Shown: positions 50,885 through 59,230 of the stretch, piece by piece
Position numbering within the stretch: the stretch's first letter is position 1
Layout of the letters: every line of letters begins with the position of its first letter
Origin: JAOBAU01 sp034667465
Lineage (GTDB): Bacteria; Acidobacteriota; Thermoanaerobaculia; Gp7-AA8
Assembly (NCBI GenBank): GCA_034667465.1
Contig: JAXDJV010000012.1
Coordinates: 62,001 to 126,000, forward strand
DNA length: 64,000 bases
Direction: 5' to 3'
Translations under genes and position numbers: made by a program
Notes under the pieces: model-generated
Seen by the model: only the letters and a program-made list of their open reading frames with translations
The model's database searches: none
What the model was told of the DNA's origin: nothing

Positions 50885-51778
50885 GTGCTGGAACTGAAAA
50901 TCTCCGGTCTCTCGAAAACTTATGCGAACGGCGTGCGTGCGCTTGACGATGTGTCGCTCACGATTCCAACGGGGATGTTCGGGCTGCTTGGGCCGAATGG
51001 CGCCGGCAAGTCGACGCTGATGCGCACCATCGCCACGCTGCAGGAAGCGGATGCCGGTTCGATCAGCTTCGCCGGCATTGACGTCCTGAAGCAGAAAGAC
51101 GATGTCCGCAAAATCCTCGGCTATCTGCCGCAGGAGTTCGGCGTTTATCCGCGTATCTCCGCGGAGACGCTGCTCGAACACTTCGCGGTGCTCAAAGGCA
51201 TCTACAAAGCGAAGGAGCGGAAAGAGATCGTCGGCGCGCTGCTGCGTCGCACGAACCTCTATGACGTTCGCAAGCAGAGACTCAGCACGTTCTCCGGCGG
51301 CATGCGGCAGCGCTTCGGCATCGCGCAGGCGCTGCTCGGAAATCCAAAGCTGATCATCGTCGATGAGCCGACCGCGGGACTCGATCCCGAGGAGCGCGTT
51401 CGCTTCCACAACCTCCTCTCCGAGATTGGTGAGAACGTCGTCGTCATCCTCTCCACGCACATCGTCGAAGACGTCAGCGATCTCTGTTCGAACATGGCCA
51501 TCATCTCCGGCGGCCGCGTGCTGATGCAGGGCGAGCCGCTCGAAGCGATCCGCAAGCTCGAAGGAAAGATCTGGCGCCGCGTCATCGCGAAAGGCGATCT
51601 CGACGCGTTTCAGCAGGAGCACGCCGTGATCTCGACGAAGCTCGTGGCCGGCCGCACCGTCATTCATGTCTTCAGCGAGACGCAGCCCGACCCGTCGTTT
51701 GAAACGGTGGCGACGAGCCTCGAGGATGTCTACTTCTCGACGACGCGGAAGGTCGCCGCCGAGGAGAAAGCGGCGTGA
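50885..51778 (+). CDS. ABC transporter ATP-binding protein, partner of the permease/M1 fusion
   Basis: 297 residues from GTG 50885, with GGAGGA upstream. Walker A GPNGAGKSTLMRTI, Q-loop YLPQEFGVYP, signature FSGGMRQRFGIAQ, Walker B LIIVDEPTAGLDP, H-loop LSTHIVEDV. The C-terminal about 80 residues form the usual regulatory tail. A possible -10, TATAAC (50852-50857), lies about 28 bases before the start. The stop overlaps the permease start, so both are one transporter operon. Confidence 0.95.
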   Translation: MLELKISGLSKTYANGVRALDDVSLTIPTGMFGLLGPNGAGKSTLMRTIATLQEADAGSISFAGIDVLKQKDDVRKILGYLPQEFGVYPRISAETLLEHFAVLKGIYKAKERKEIVGALLRRTNLYDVRKQRLSTFSGGMRQRFGIAQALLGNPKLIIVDEPTAGLDPEERVRFHNLLSEIGENVVVILSTHIVEDVSDLCSNMAIISGGRVLMQGEPLEAIRKLEGKIWRRVIAKGDLDAFQQEHAVISTKLVAGRTVIHVFSETQPDPSFETVATSLEDVYFSTTRKVAAEEKAA

Positions 51779-54700
51779 GACAGTTCCGCGAAATCTTTGG
51801 CTTCGAGCTCCGCTATCAACTGCGGCAGCCGATGATCTACGTCTCGTCGATCATCTTCTTCCTCATCACGTTCCTCATCGTCACGACCGACGGAATTCAG
51901 CTCGGCGGCGCGGTCGGCAACGTCAATCGCAACGCGCCGTTCGTGCTCATGCAACTGCTGATGATCATGACGATCTTCGGCATCTTCACGACGACCCTGT
52001 TCGTCGGCAACGCCGCGTATCGCGACTACGAACAGAAAACCGACGCGCTCTTTTTCACGGCGCCGATTCGCAAAGTGCCGTTTCTCGCAGGCCGCTTCGG
52101 CGGCTCGTTCACGATGTCGATCATGGTTTTCGTGGCCGCGGCGATTGCGTTTGCAGTCGGCAACAAGATGTGGTGGCTCGACAAGGACACCCTCGGCCCG
52201 TTCAGCTGGAAGCCGTACTTCGTCGCGTTCGGAATCGGAATCATCCCGAACCTGCTGCTCATCTCCGCGCTCTTCTTCTGCGTCGCCTCGCTGACGCGCA
52301 ACATCATGGCGACGTACGCATCGATGGTGCTCTTCTTCGTCGGCTATCTCGCGTCGCGCCGCTTCACGAGCGACATCGAGAACGACCACATCGCGGCGCT
52401 CGTCGATCCGTTCGGGATCAACGCCTTCTCGAAGACCGCGCGCTACTGGACGGTTTTCGAGAAAAACACGCGACTGCCGTGGCCGCCGACCGGCGATCTG
52501 ATGATGAACCGCCTGCTGTGGCTCGGCGTCGGACTGCTCCTCGTCGGATTCACGATCTGGCGATTCCGTTTCGAGCAGCCGAATCGCGCCGGCAAGTGGC
52601 GTCCTGTGGAAACCGCGGCGCCACTGGCCGCGCGCGCCGCGCTCGTACTGCCGCGCGTCGAACAGCGCTTCGATCGGAGCACCTGGTTCCAGCAGTTTCG
52701 CAGCGTTCTCAGCATCGAGCTGCCGATGGTGCTGAAAGGAATCCCGTTCCTCATCGTGACCGCGCTCGCCGTCGCGAACACGGTATTCGTCGCCCTCGCA
52801 CAGGCGCGCAATTTCGGCACGCCCGTCTATCCGGTCACGCATCTCATGGTGAACTCGATCGCCGGCGGCTTCGCATTTCTGGCGATCGTGCTGCTGACGT
52901 TCTATGCAGGCGAAATGGTCTGGCGCGAACGCCAGGTAAAGCTCAATGAAGTGGTCGACGCCACGCCGGTTTCAAACTCCGCGGTGTGGAGCGCGAAGCT
53001 GCTGACAATCGGCGTGCTGAGCGGCGTGATGCTCATCGCCGCGACGGTGGCGATGCTGCTCGTACAGACAGCAAAGGGATTTCACAATTACGAGCTCGGT
53101 CTGTATGCAAAGGGCGTCTTCCTCACCGCCGGCGCGCAGGTCTTCCTCATCTGCATTCTCGCGTTCGTCGTGCAGGTACTGACGAGCAACAAATACGCGG
53201 GATTTCTCCTCGTGCTCGTCTACTTCGTCCTGACGTCGGCGATGCCGCCGCTGCATTTCGAGCACAACCTTTATCTCTTCTTCGTGCTCCCCGATCCCGT
53301 CTATTCGGACATGAACGGCTTCGGCCATTTCTTCGTGCCGCAGATCATCCTGTTCGTCTACTGGATCTTCGCCGCGGCGCTCCTCGTCATTGCCACGCAT
53401 CTGTTGTGGGCGCGCGGAACCGAGACGAGTTTTGCATCGCGTCTGCACGCCGCGCGCGATCGCTTCAATGGCACGACCGCGGCGCTGCTCGCCGTCTTCA
53501 CGCTGGCGTTCCTCGCCACCGGCTGCTACATCTTCTACAACGAGAACGTCCTCAATCATTATGAAACCGCCGACAAGGGCGAAAAGCGCCAGGCGGAGAC
53601 CGAAAAGAAATACAAGCGGTACGCGAAGCTCGCCCAGCCGCGCATCACGGACGTGCAGGCGGACGTCGACATTTATCCCGAGAAGCGGTCAGCCACGATT
53701 CGCGGTCATTACGCGATGATGAACAAGAGCCCGGCGCCGATTCCGGAGCTGCACGTGACGCTGCCGCCGGAACTGAAGGGGACGATCGAGATTCCGGGCG
53801 CGACGATCAAATCGCGCGACAAAGAGCTCGGCTACACGATTTACAAACTCACGCCGCCGCTGCCACCGGGCGCGTCGCTGCAGCTGTCGTACAACATCTC
53901 CGTCGAGAATCCCGGTTTCGTCAACAGCCGGCCGAACAACAATTTCGTCGAGAACGGGACGTTCTTCAACAACGCCTCGTATTTTCCGCACCTCGGTTAT
54001 CCGGCAGGCGTCGAGCTGCAGGACCGCAGCAAGCGAAAGAAATACGGACTCGGTCCGATCGAACGGCTGCGCCCGGCGACCGACATGCAGGCACGGATGG
54101 TCAACGGCCTGTCGACCGAAGCCGACTGGATCAATCTCGACACGACGGTCAGCACGTCGGCCGATCAGATCGCGCTGGCGCCGGGGTATCTGCAGAAGGA
54201 ATGGACGGCCGGCGGCCGCCGCTATTTCCACTACAAGACCACCGCGCCGATTCTCGACTTCTGGGCATATCTGTCGGCGCGCTATCAGGTGAAACGCGAC
54301 AGCTGGAAAGGCATCCCGATCGAGATCTATTACGACGCCAAGCATCCGTACAACGTCGATCGGATGATTTACGGTGTGAAGAAGGCGCTCGACTATTGCA
54401 CGACGAACTTCTCACCGTATCAGCATCAGCAGGTTCGCATTCTCGAGTTTCCGCGCTACGCGTCATTCGCGCAGTCGTTCCCGAACACGATTCCGTACTC
54501 GGAATCGATCGGCTTCATCGCCGACCTCCGCAATCCCGACAATATCGATTACGTCTTCTACGTCACCGCGCACGAAGTCGCGCATCAATGGTGGGGACAT
54601 CAGGCCGTCAGCGGCAACGTCCAGGGCGAGACGATGGTCGTCGAGACGATGGCGCAGTACTCGGCGCTGATGGTGATGGAAAAGGAGTACGGCAAAGCGC

Positions 54701-55344
54701 ACATGCGCAAGTTCCTCAAGTGGGAGCTCGATCGTTATCTCAACGGCCGCGGCGGCGAGCTGGTCGCGGAAATGCCGCTGGAGAAAGTCGAAAACCAGCA
54801 GTATCTCCACTATCGCAAAGGCAGTCTGGTCATGTACGCGCTGCGTGATTACATCGGCGAGGATCGCGTCAACGCGGCGTGCCGCGAGTTTCTCCGTAAA
54901 TACGCGTTCACGCAACCGCCCTACCCGACCGCGCTCGATCTCGTCGAAGAGTTCCGCAAACAGACGCCGCCGGAACAGCGCGGAATCATCACCGATCTCT
55001 TCGAGACGATCACGCTTTACGACAACAAGACCACCGAAGTGAAAGCGACTCCCCTTCCGGGCGACAAATACCACGTCACGTTCACCGTAGAATCGAAGAA
55101 GCTGCGCGGCGACGGCAAGGGTGCCGAACAGCCGATCGCGATCAACGACTGGATCGACGTCGGCGTCCTCGCGGCGGGCAAAACGAAGGATGATGACAAG
55201 GTGCTCTTCATGGAGAAGCGCCATATCACCCAGCCGAAGACGACGTTCGATATCGAAGTCAGCGGCAAGCCGACGAAAGCGGGAATCGATCCGTTCAATA
55301 AGCTAATCGATCGCAACCCCGACGACAATACGAAAAAGCTCTAA
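51775..55344 (+). CDS. ABC-2 permease fused to an M1 family aminopeptidase domain
   Basis: 1189 residues from GTG 51775. Residues 1-600 are two sets of about six transmembrane helices (IYVSSIIFFLITFLIVTT; MLIAATVAMLLVQTAKGF and others), typical of ABC-2 permeases. Residues about 630-1140 are an extracytoplasmic M1-type domain: zinc motif HEVAHQWWGH (H933, E934, H937) and the following Glu in MVVETMAQYSAL. The final part has helical ARM-like sequence. The fusion is a known architecture among bacterial ABC proteins; the peptidase probably acts outside on the exported or a bound peptide. Coupled with the ATPase gene. Substrate unknown. Confidence 0.95.
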   Translation: MRQFREIFGFELRYQLRQPMIYVSSIIFFLITFLIVTTDGIQLGGAVGNVNRNAPFVLMQLLMIMTIFGIFTTTLFVGNAAYRDYEQKTDALFFTAPIRKVPFLAGRFGGSFTMSIMVFVAAAIAFAVGNKMWWLDKDTLGPFSWKPYFVAFGIGIIPNLLLISALFFCVASLTRNIMATYASMVLFFVGYLASRRFTSDIENDHIAALVDPFGINAFSKTARYWTVFEKNTRLPWPPTGDLMMNRLLWLGVGLLLVGFTIWRFRFEQPNRAGKWRPVETAAPLAARAALVLPRVEQRFDRSTWFQQFRSVLSIELPMVLKGIPFLIVTALAVANTVFVALAQARNFGTPVYPVTHLMVNSIAGGFAFLAIVLLTFYAGEMVWRERQVKLNEVVDATPVSNSAVWSAKLLTIGVLSGVMLIAATVAMLLVQTAKGFHNYELGLYAKGVFLTAGAQVFLICILAFVVQVLTSNKYAGFLLVLVYFVLTSAMPPLHFEHNLYLFFVLPDPVYSDMNGFGHFFVPQIILFVYWIFAAALLVIATHLLWARGTETSFASRLHAARDRFNGTTAALLAVFTLAFLATGCYIFYNENVLNHYETADKGEKRQAETEKKYKRYAKLAQPRITDVQADVDIYPEKRSATIRGHYAMMNKSPAPIPELHVTLPPELKGTIEIPGATIKSRDKELGYTIYKLTPPLPPGASLQLSYNISVENPGFVNSRPNNNFVENGTFFNNASYFPHLGYPAGVELQDRSKRKKYGLGPIERLRPATDMQARMVNGLSTEADWINLDTTVSTSADQIALAPGYLQKEWTAGGRRYFHYKTTAPILDFWAYLSARYQVKRDSWKGIPIEIYYDAKHPYNVDRMIYGVKKALDYCTTNFSPYQHQQVRILEFPRYASFAQSFPNTIPYSESIGFIADLRNPDNIDYVFYVTAHEVAHQWWGHQAVSGNVQGETMVVETMAQYSALMVMEKEYGKAHMRKFLKWELDRYLNGRGGELVAEMPLEKVENQQYLHYRKGSLVMYALRDYIGEDRVNAACREFLRKYAFTQPPYPTALDLVEEFRKQTPPEQRGIITDLFETITLYDNKTTEVKATPLPGDKYHVTFTVESKKLRGDGKGAEQPIAINDWIDVGVLAAGKTKDDDKVLFMEKRHITQPKTTFDIEVSGKPTKAGIDPFNKLIDRNPDDNTKKL

Positions 55345-55438
55345 GGTGCTGAGTGCAGAGTGCTGAGTGCTGAGTGCTGAGTCAAAAGGCCGAGGACGCG
55401 AAGCGTTACTCAGCACTCTGCACTCAGCACTCAGCACC
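55345..55438. repeat. Heptamer-armed hairpin D (GTGCTGA type)
   Basis: Left arm begins GGTGCTGAGTGCAGA and runs in 7-mer steps (GTGCTGA, GTGCAGA) to 55382. The centre 55383-55407 is CAAAAGGCCGAGGACG followed by CGAAGCGTT. The right arm from 55408 begins ACTCAGCACTCTGCA and ends CAGCACC. The left and right arms pair over more than 30 bases. It starts directly after the M1-fusion stop codon and ends 7 bases before the S9 stop, between convergent genes. Confidence 0.9.
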
Positions 55439-55445
55439 TTCCCGT

Positions 55446-57554
55446 TTATTGCCTAAGCCCTTTGTCATATTGCGGCATCGATTTGCCGAGCAGCCATTTA
55501 TCGAACCAGTTGACGATGTTCTGCAGCCGTTCGACGCGGTGCCACGGTTTACCCGAGCGCGATAATTCGTGCGACTCGCCGGGGAAACGGACCATCACCG
55601 CGGGGCGGCGCAGGTATTTGAGTGCGCGGAACATCATTTCGCCGCCGGCCATTGGCGGCGTGCGCCAGTCGGCTTCGCCGAGGATCAGCATGAGCGGCGT
55701 GTGGACATTTTCGATATGCGTGATTGGTGAGCGGGCGGCGTAATCCTGCGGATCCTGCCACGGCGCTTTGCGGAACCAGGATGGCTGGTATTGCTGGAAA
55801 TCCGCCACGTACCAGAACGTCGACCAGTCGGCGATGTCGCGCTGTGAGACGGCGGCTGCGAAGCGATCGGTCTGTGTAATCGTCCAGTTCGTCAGCAGCC
55901 CGCCGCCGCTGCCGCCGGTCACGCCGAGTTTCTTCGTATCGACATAACCCTTCGCGATCACGGCGTCGATCGACGCCATCAAATCCTTGTAATCGTCGCC
56001 GGGATAACGGTACTGGATGACGTTGCCGAATTCCTGTCCATAAGACGACGATCCGCGCGGATTCGGATAGACGACGACGTAACCCTTCGCCGCCATCCAC
56101 TGAAATTCGTGATCGAACGTGTATCCGTACGCCGCGTGCGGACCGCCGTGAATATTCAGGATCAGCGGGTATTTTTTCGTCGCGTCGAAATCGGGCGGTT
56201 TCTGCACCCACGTCTCGATCTTCATTCCGTCAAAGCTCGCGAGGCGCATCTCGTCCGGCTCGGTCAGCGTCAGTTCGCGGAAAAGCGGTCCGTTGAGATC
56301 GGTCAGCTGTTTCAGTGAGCCGTTCGCCTCGACGGAAAAGAGATCGCCGATGCGAGTCGGTGTCGAGATCAGCGCAACGGTTTTTCCGTTGCCGACTGCA
56401 TACGAAATCACTTCCTGTTTCCCGCTCGTCACCGGCGTCATCGCGCCGGACGTCGCGTCGAAGCGGTTGAGGTTGCCCTTCCCCTCCTCGACCGTCGTCG
56501 CGTAAATGAAACGCGAGTCGCTGCTCCAGATCGGACGCGCGCCACCGCCGCCGCGCGGCGCGTGCTGATCGCCGGAGACACCGGAGAGAACGTCGAAATC
56601 GTATGACGCCGTCAGATTGCGCGGCTGCGCGTCGGCGGTTGTGCCGACGACGAACAGATCGGGCTCGTTATAAGAACGGACCGGATTCGAGATGTAGCCG
56701 GTAAACGCCAGCCACTTTCCGTCCGGACTCGGCGAGACGCGGGACATCGGCCCTTCGAACGTCAGCAGCCGCGACGTCTCCCCGCCCGCCGCCGGTACGG
56801 ACCACAGCTCCGTCTTCTCCGGCTCGTAATACGACTCCGCGACGCGCAGGGCGGTGAAGAAAAGCCGCGAGCCGTCGGCGCTCCAGACAAGGTCGCCTTC
56901 GTCGTAATCGCCGTTCGTCAGCTGCTTCGGCTTCGGCGCATCATCGACCGGCGAACCGGGAACGCCGACCGTCCAGACGTGCGTGTTGCGCGACGCGTCG
57001 ACGAAGCCGGAGCCGTTCTCGCGGTAGGCGGCCTGATTGATGATCAGCACATCGCTCTCGCGCGGCTCCTCCGCCCCTTTTTTCTTCTCTTCGAGATCGG
57101 ACGGGCGCGACGTCGCCGTGAACGCGATCGTTTTCCCGTCCGGCGACCAGGCGATCGATTCCACCGAGCGCGACAGCGACGTCAGCGCGTGTGGCTCGCC
57201 GCCGCTCATCGACAGCAGAAAAATCTGCGACTCCGTCGGTTTCCCCTTCTTCTCCCCGACGCGCAGAAACGCCAGCGTTCGTCCGTCCGGCGACCAGCGC
57301 GGCGCCGAATCGCGCGGCCCGTTCGTAAGGCGCCGCGGCTCGCCGCCCGCGGTCGGCACCGACCAGAGCGACGTCACGTAGCGATCTTCTTTCTCATCGA
57401 CCGTCACACGAACGAACGCCACCTGCGAACCGTCCGGCGACAGACGCGGATCGCCGATCCACTGAAATTTGAACAGGTCCTTCTCAGTGATCGGACGCGC
57501 GAAGGCGGAAACGGCGAAAAGAAGAAGGATGGAAACCACTAGTGTTCGCTTCAT
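55446..57554 (-). CDS. Secreted S9 family peptidase (acylaminoacyl/dipeptidyl peptidase-like)
   Basis: 702 residues from ATG 57554, signal peptide about 1-20 (LVVSILLLFAVSAFA). Propeller with DPRLSPDGSQVAFVRV, RWSPDGRTLAFLR, AWSPDGKTIAFTA and SPDGKWLAFTG repeats. Hydrolase domain with INIHGGPHAAYGY, the nucleophile in TGGSGGGLLTN (G-x-S-x-G), acid in LGEADWRTPP and His in PGESHELS, so the triad is complete. TATGCT on the minus strand (57567-57562) ends 7 bases before ATG. Flanked by hairpins D and E. Confidence 0.95.
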   Translation of the reverse strand: MKRTLVVSILLLFAVSAFARPITEKDLFKFQWIGDPRLSPDGSQVAFVRVTVDEKEDRYVTSLWSVPTAGGEPRRLTNGPRDSAPRWSPDGRTLAFLRVGEKKGKPTESQIFLLSMSGGEPHALTSLSRSVESIAWSPDGKTIAFTATSRPSDLEEKKKGAEEPRESDVLIINQAAYRENGSGFVDASRNTHVWTVGVPGSPVDDAPKPKQLTNGDYDEGDLVWSADGSRLFFTALRVAESYYEPEKTELWSVPAAGGETSRLLTFEGPMSRVSPSPDGKWLAFTGYISNPVRSYNEPDLFVVGTTADAQPRNLTASYDFDVLSGVSGDQHAPRGGGGARPIWSSDSRFIYATTVEEGKGNLNRFDATSGAMTPVTSGKQEVISYAVGNGKTVALISTPTRIGDLFSVEANGSLKQLTDLNGPLFRELTLTEPDEMRLASFDGMKIETWVQKPPDFDATKKYPLILNIHGGPHAAYGYTFDHEFQWMAAKGYVVVYPNPRGSSSYGQEFGNVIQYRYPGDDYKDLMASIDAVIAKGYVDTKKLGVTGGSGGGLLTNWTITQTDRFAAAVSQRDIADWSTFWYVADFQQYQPSWFRKAPWQDPQDYAARSPITHIENVHTPLMLILGEADWRTPPMAGGEMMFRALKYLRRPAVMVRFPGESHELSRSGKPWHRVERLQNIVNWFDKWLLGKSMPQYDKGLRQ

Positions 57555-57561
57555 GTCGCGA

Positions 57562-57567
57562 AGCATA
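57562..57567 (-). promoter_or_regulatory. -10 box TATGCT of the S9 peptidase gene
   Basis: TATGCT on the minus strand, 7 bases before ATG 57554, the spacing expected for a leaderless transcript. The adjacent sequence upstream is hairpin E. Confidence 0.45.
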
Positions 57568-57573
57568 CCCAAA

Positions 57574-57670
57574 CCGGTGCTGAGTGCTGAGTAAAGGCAA
57601 GTGTGCAGCGGAGCGACTCAGCACTCTGCACTCTGCACTCAGCACTGGTTTCTGATGCACTCAGCACTGA
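57574..57670. repeat. Heptamer-armed hairpin E (GTGCTGA type)
   Basis: Left arm CCGGTGCTGAGTGCTGAGT (57574-57592). The centre AAAGGCAAGTGTGCAGCG then GAGCG carries the AAAGGC core of elements C and D. Right arm 57616-57648 repeats CACTCAG/CACTCTG units and ends CACTGG. A second partial right arm (CACTCAGCACTGA) runs to 57670, 8 bases from the end of the ZIP transporter gene. Confidence 0.86.
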
Positions 57671-57677
57671 TTTTGGC

Positions 57678-58406
57678 TTAGTGCGCTGCATCCAGGGCGT
57701 ACACGAGGAGTCCGGCCGTGGTCAGGCCGCCGAGGGTGGCGACGATGAGGGCCGCGCGGGGCTTCTCGTGGACGTGCGGGAGGAGATCGCTGGCTCCGAG
57801 ATAGAGCAGGAATCCGGCGAAGAAGGCGAGCTGGTACGCGAGGAGGATCGGATCGATTTTGATTACATTCGCGACGAGCGCGCCGGCGACCGGCGCGAGC
57901 GCATCGACGGCGAGCAGCACGATCGTGCGCCAGCGACTGTTGCGCGTGGCGAGCATGAACGTCACGGTGTTCAGTCCGTCGGCGAAGTCGTGTGCGACGA
58001 CGGCGAGCAGCACGACGAAGCCGACCTGCGTTCCGGCGAGGAAACCGACACCGATCGCGAGGCCGTCGAGAAAGCTGTGGAAGGAGAGACCGAGCGCGCC
58101 GACGAGGCCGACGTTGTGGCGATGTCCCGGAGCGTCGTGCTGCTTCTCGCTGTGGATGATGGTCAGCTTCTCGAGCAGGAAGATTCCGACGAATCCCGAG
58201 AGCATCGTGATCATCAGTCCGCGCACGTCGAGCGACGATCGATGTGCGATGTCGATGACTTCCGGCAGCAGATCGAGGAAGGCGACGCCGATCAGCAGAC
58301 CGGCCGAGAACGCCATGATGAAGAAGAGATACTTCTGATACCGGAAGGCGAACGCGCCGCCGGCAAGAGTCATCACAAACGCGGACAGCGCCCACACCGC
58401 ACTCAT
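57678..58406 (-). CDS. ZIP family metal transporter
   Basis: 242 residues, about eight transmembrane helices. Metal-binding motifs of helices IV and V are SFHSFLDGLAIGVGF and VVAHDFADGLNTVTF (HS-x-x-DG and HD-x-x-DG), and a variable His-containing loop sits between helices III and IV (HSEKQHDAPGHRHNVG). Imports Zn(II) or related divalent metals into the cytoplasm. TAAACT on the minus strand (58422-58417) ends 10 bases before ATG. The response regulator gene lies 20 bases upstream on the same strand. Confidence 0.95.
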   Translation of the reverse strand: MSAVWALSAFVMTLAGGAFAFRYQKYLFFIMAFSAGLLIGVAFLDLLPEVIDIAHRSSLDVRGLMITMLSGFVGIFLLEKLTIIHSEKQHDAPGHRHNVGLVGALGLSFHSFLDGLAIGVGFLAGTQVGFVVLLAVVAHDFADGLNTVTFMLATRNSRWRTIVLLAVDALAPVAGALVANVIKIDPILLAYQLAFFAGFLLYLGASDLLPHVHEKPRAALIVATLGGLTTAGLLVYALDAAH

Positions 58407-58426
58407 AGCGCGGCGTAGTTTACTCG

Positions 58427-58831
58427 CTACGCGCCGTGTCGCCGGCCTTCAGCGCAGTCGATCGCCGACGCCACCAGATCTTCGATGTCGAACGGCTTCC
58501 GAATCAGCCCCCAGATGCCACGCGTATCGAGGTTCTGGATCGTGCGCTGACTCGCGCCGGTCATCACGATCACGCGAGGCAGCAGCATCGGACTCTCGCG
58601 CTGGATCCGCGCCAGCAGTTCGAAGCCGTTCACGTCCGGCATCATCAGATCGACGAGGATCACCGAGTAGGTGTGCCGCTCGAGCTGATCGAAGGCGAGA
58701 CGGCCATCGGCGGCGCAGTCGACCTCGAATCCGCGGCGTGTCAGAAGCGTGGTGAACAGCCCGCGAAGCGCCAGGTCGTCATCGACGACGAGGGCCTGAA
58801 GACGCCGCTGCGGCGGATCTGTTCGGGACAT
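58427..58831 (-). CDS. Response regulator, stand-alone receiver domain
   Basis: 134 residues from ATG 58831. Complete CheY-type receiver: acidic pocket VVDDD (residues 15-19), phosphoacceptor D61 in VILVDLMMPDVNGF, Thr in VIVMTGAS (T91), and Lys in LIRKPFD (K112). There is no output domain. Contrast with the degenerate receiver at 12619. A -10-like TATCCT lies about 30 bases upstream, so the gene probably has a short leader. Confidence 0.93.
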   Translation of the reverse strand: MSRTDPPQRRLQALVVDDDLALRGLFTTLLTRRGFEVDCAADGRLAFDQLERHTYSVILVDLMMPDVNGFELLARIQRESPMLLPRVIVMTGASQRTIQNLDTRGIWGLIRKPFDIEDLVASAIDCAEGRRHGA

Positions 58832-58924
58832 TGGCGACGGACCGGAGAACAGCGAGAAGGATACAACTTCGCCTGTCGATTCGCGAGGAAGGCCGCTCAC
58901 AAAACTTACAGCTGGCGAAACGGT

Positions 58925-59164
58925 TCAGGCCGAGTAGATGCGAAGGAGAAAGACGGAATCGTCCCTTCTCACGGTCGCGATCGATTCGGAGCCGCGCAGC
59001 GGCCGGCTGAGGCTCACCAGTTCGGATTTGTTCTCGCTGAGGAACTGCGCGATCGCCTCATCGGCCGTCGCCGCTTCGATGACGATCGCCTTCGGCTCCG
59101 CTTCGAAAACGGGTCGCCGCGAATGTTCGCCGGTCAGCTGCCGTGCTTCGATCGTGTATTGCAC
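58925..59164 (-). CDS. Small beta-rich protein of unknown function
   Basis: 79 residues from GTG 59164, chosen because AGGAGG lies 7 bases upstream. Sequence begins MQYTIEARQLTG and includes VFEAEPKAIVIEAATADEAI, QFLSENKSELVSLSRPLRG and DDSVFLLRIYSA. The pattern beta-alpha-beta with DADEAI-like helix resembles small single-domain proteins with an EAxxADEA motif; no family name can be given. The M20 gene ends in the opposite order 66 bases away. Confidence 0.65.
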   Translation of the reverse strand: MQYTIEARQLTGEHSRRPVFEAEPKAIVIEAATADEAIAQFLSENKSELVSLSRPLRGSESIATVRRDDSVFLLRIYSA

Positions 59165-59230
59165 CGTGCGGCCTCCTGCATTCCATAAACGCAGCAGCAA
59201 TCGGTGCGCCAGGCGCAAAGCGCAAAAGGA

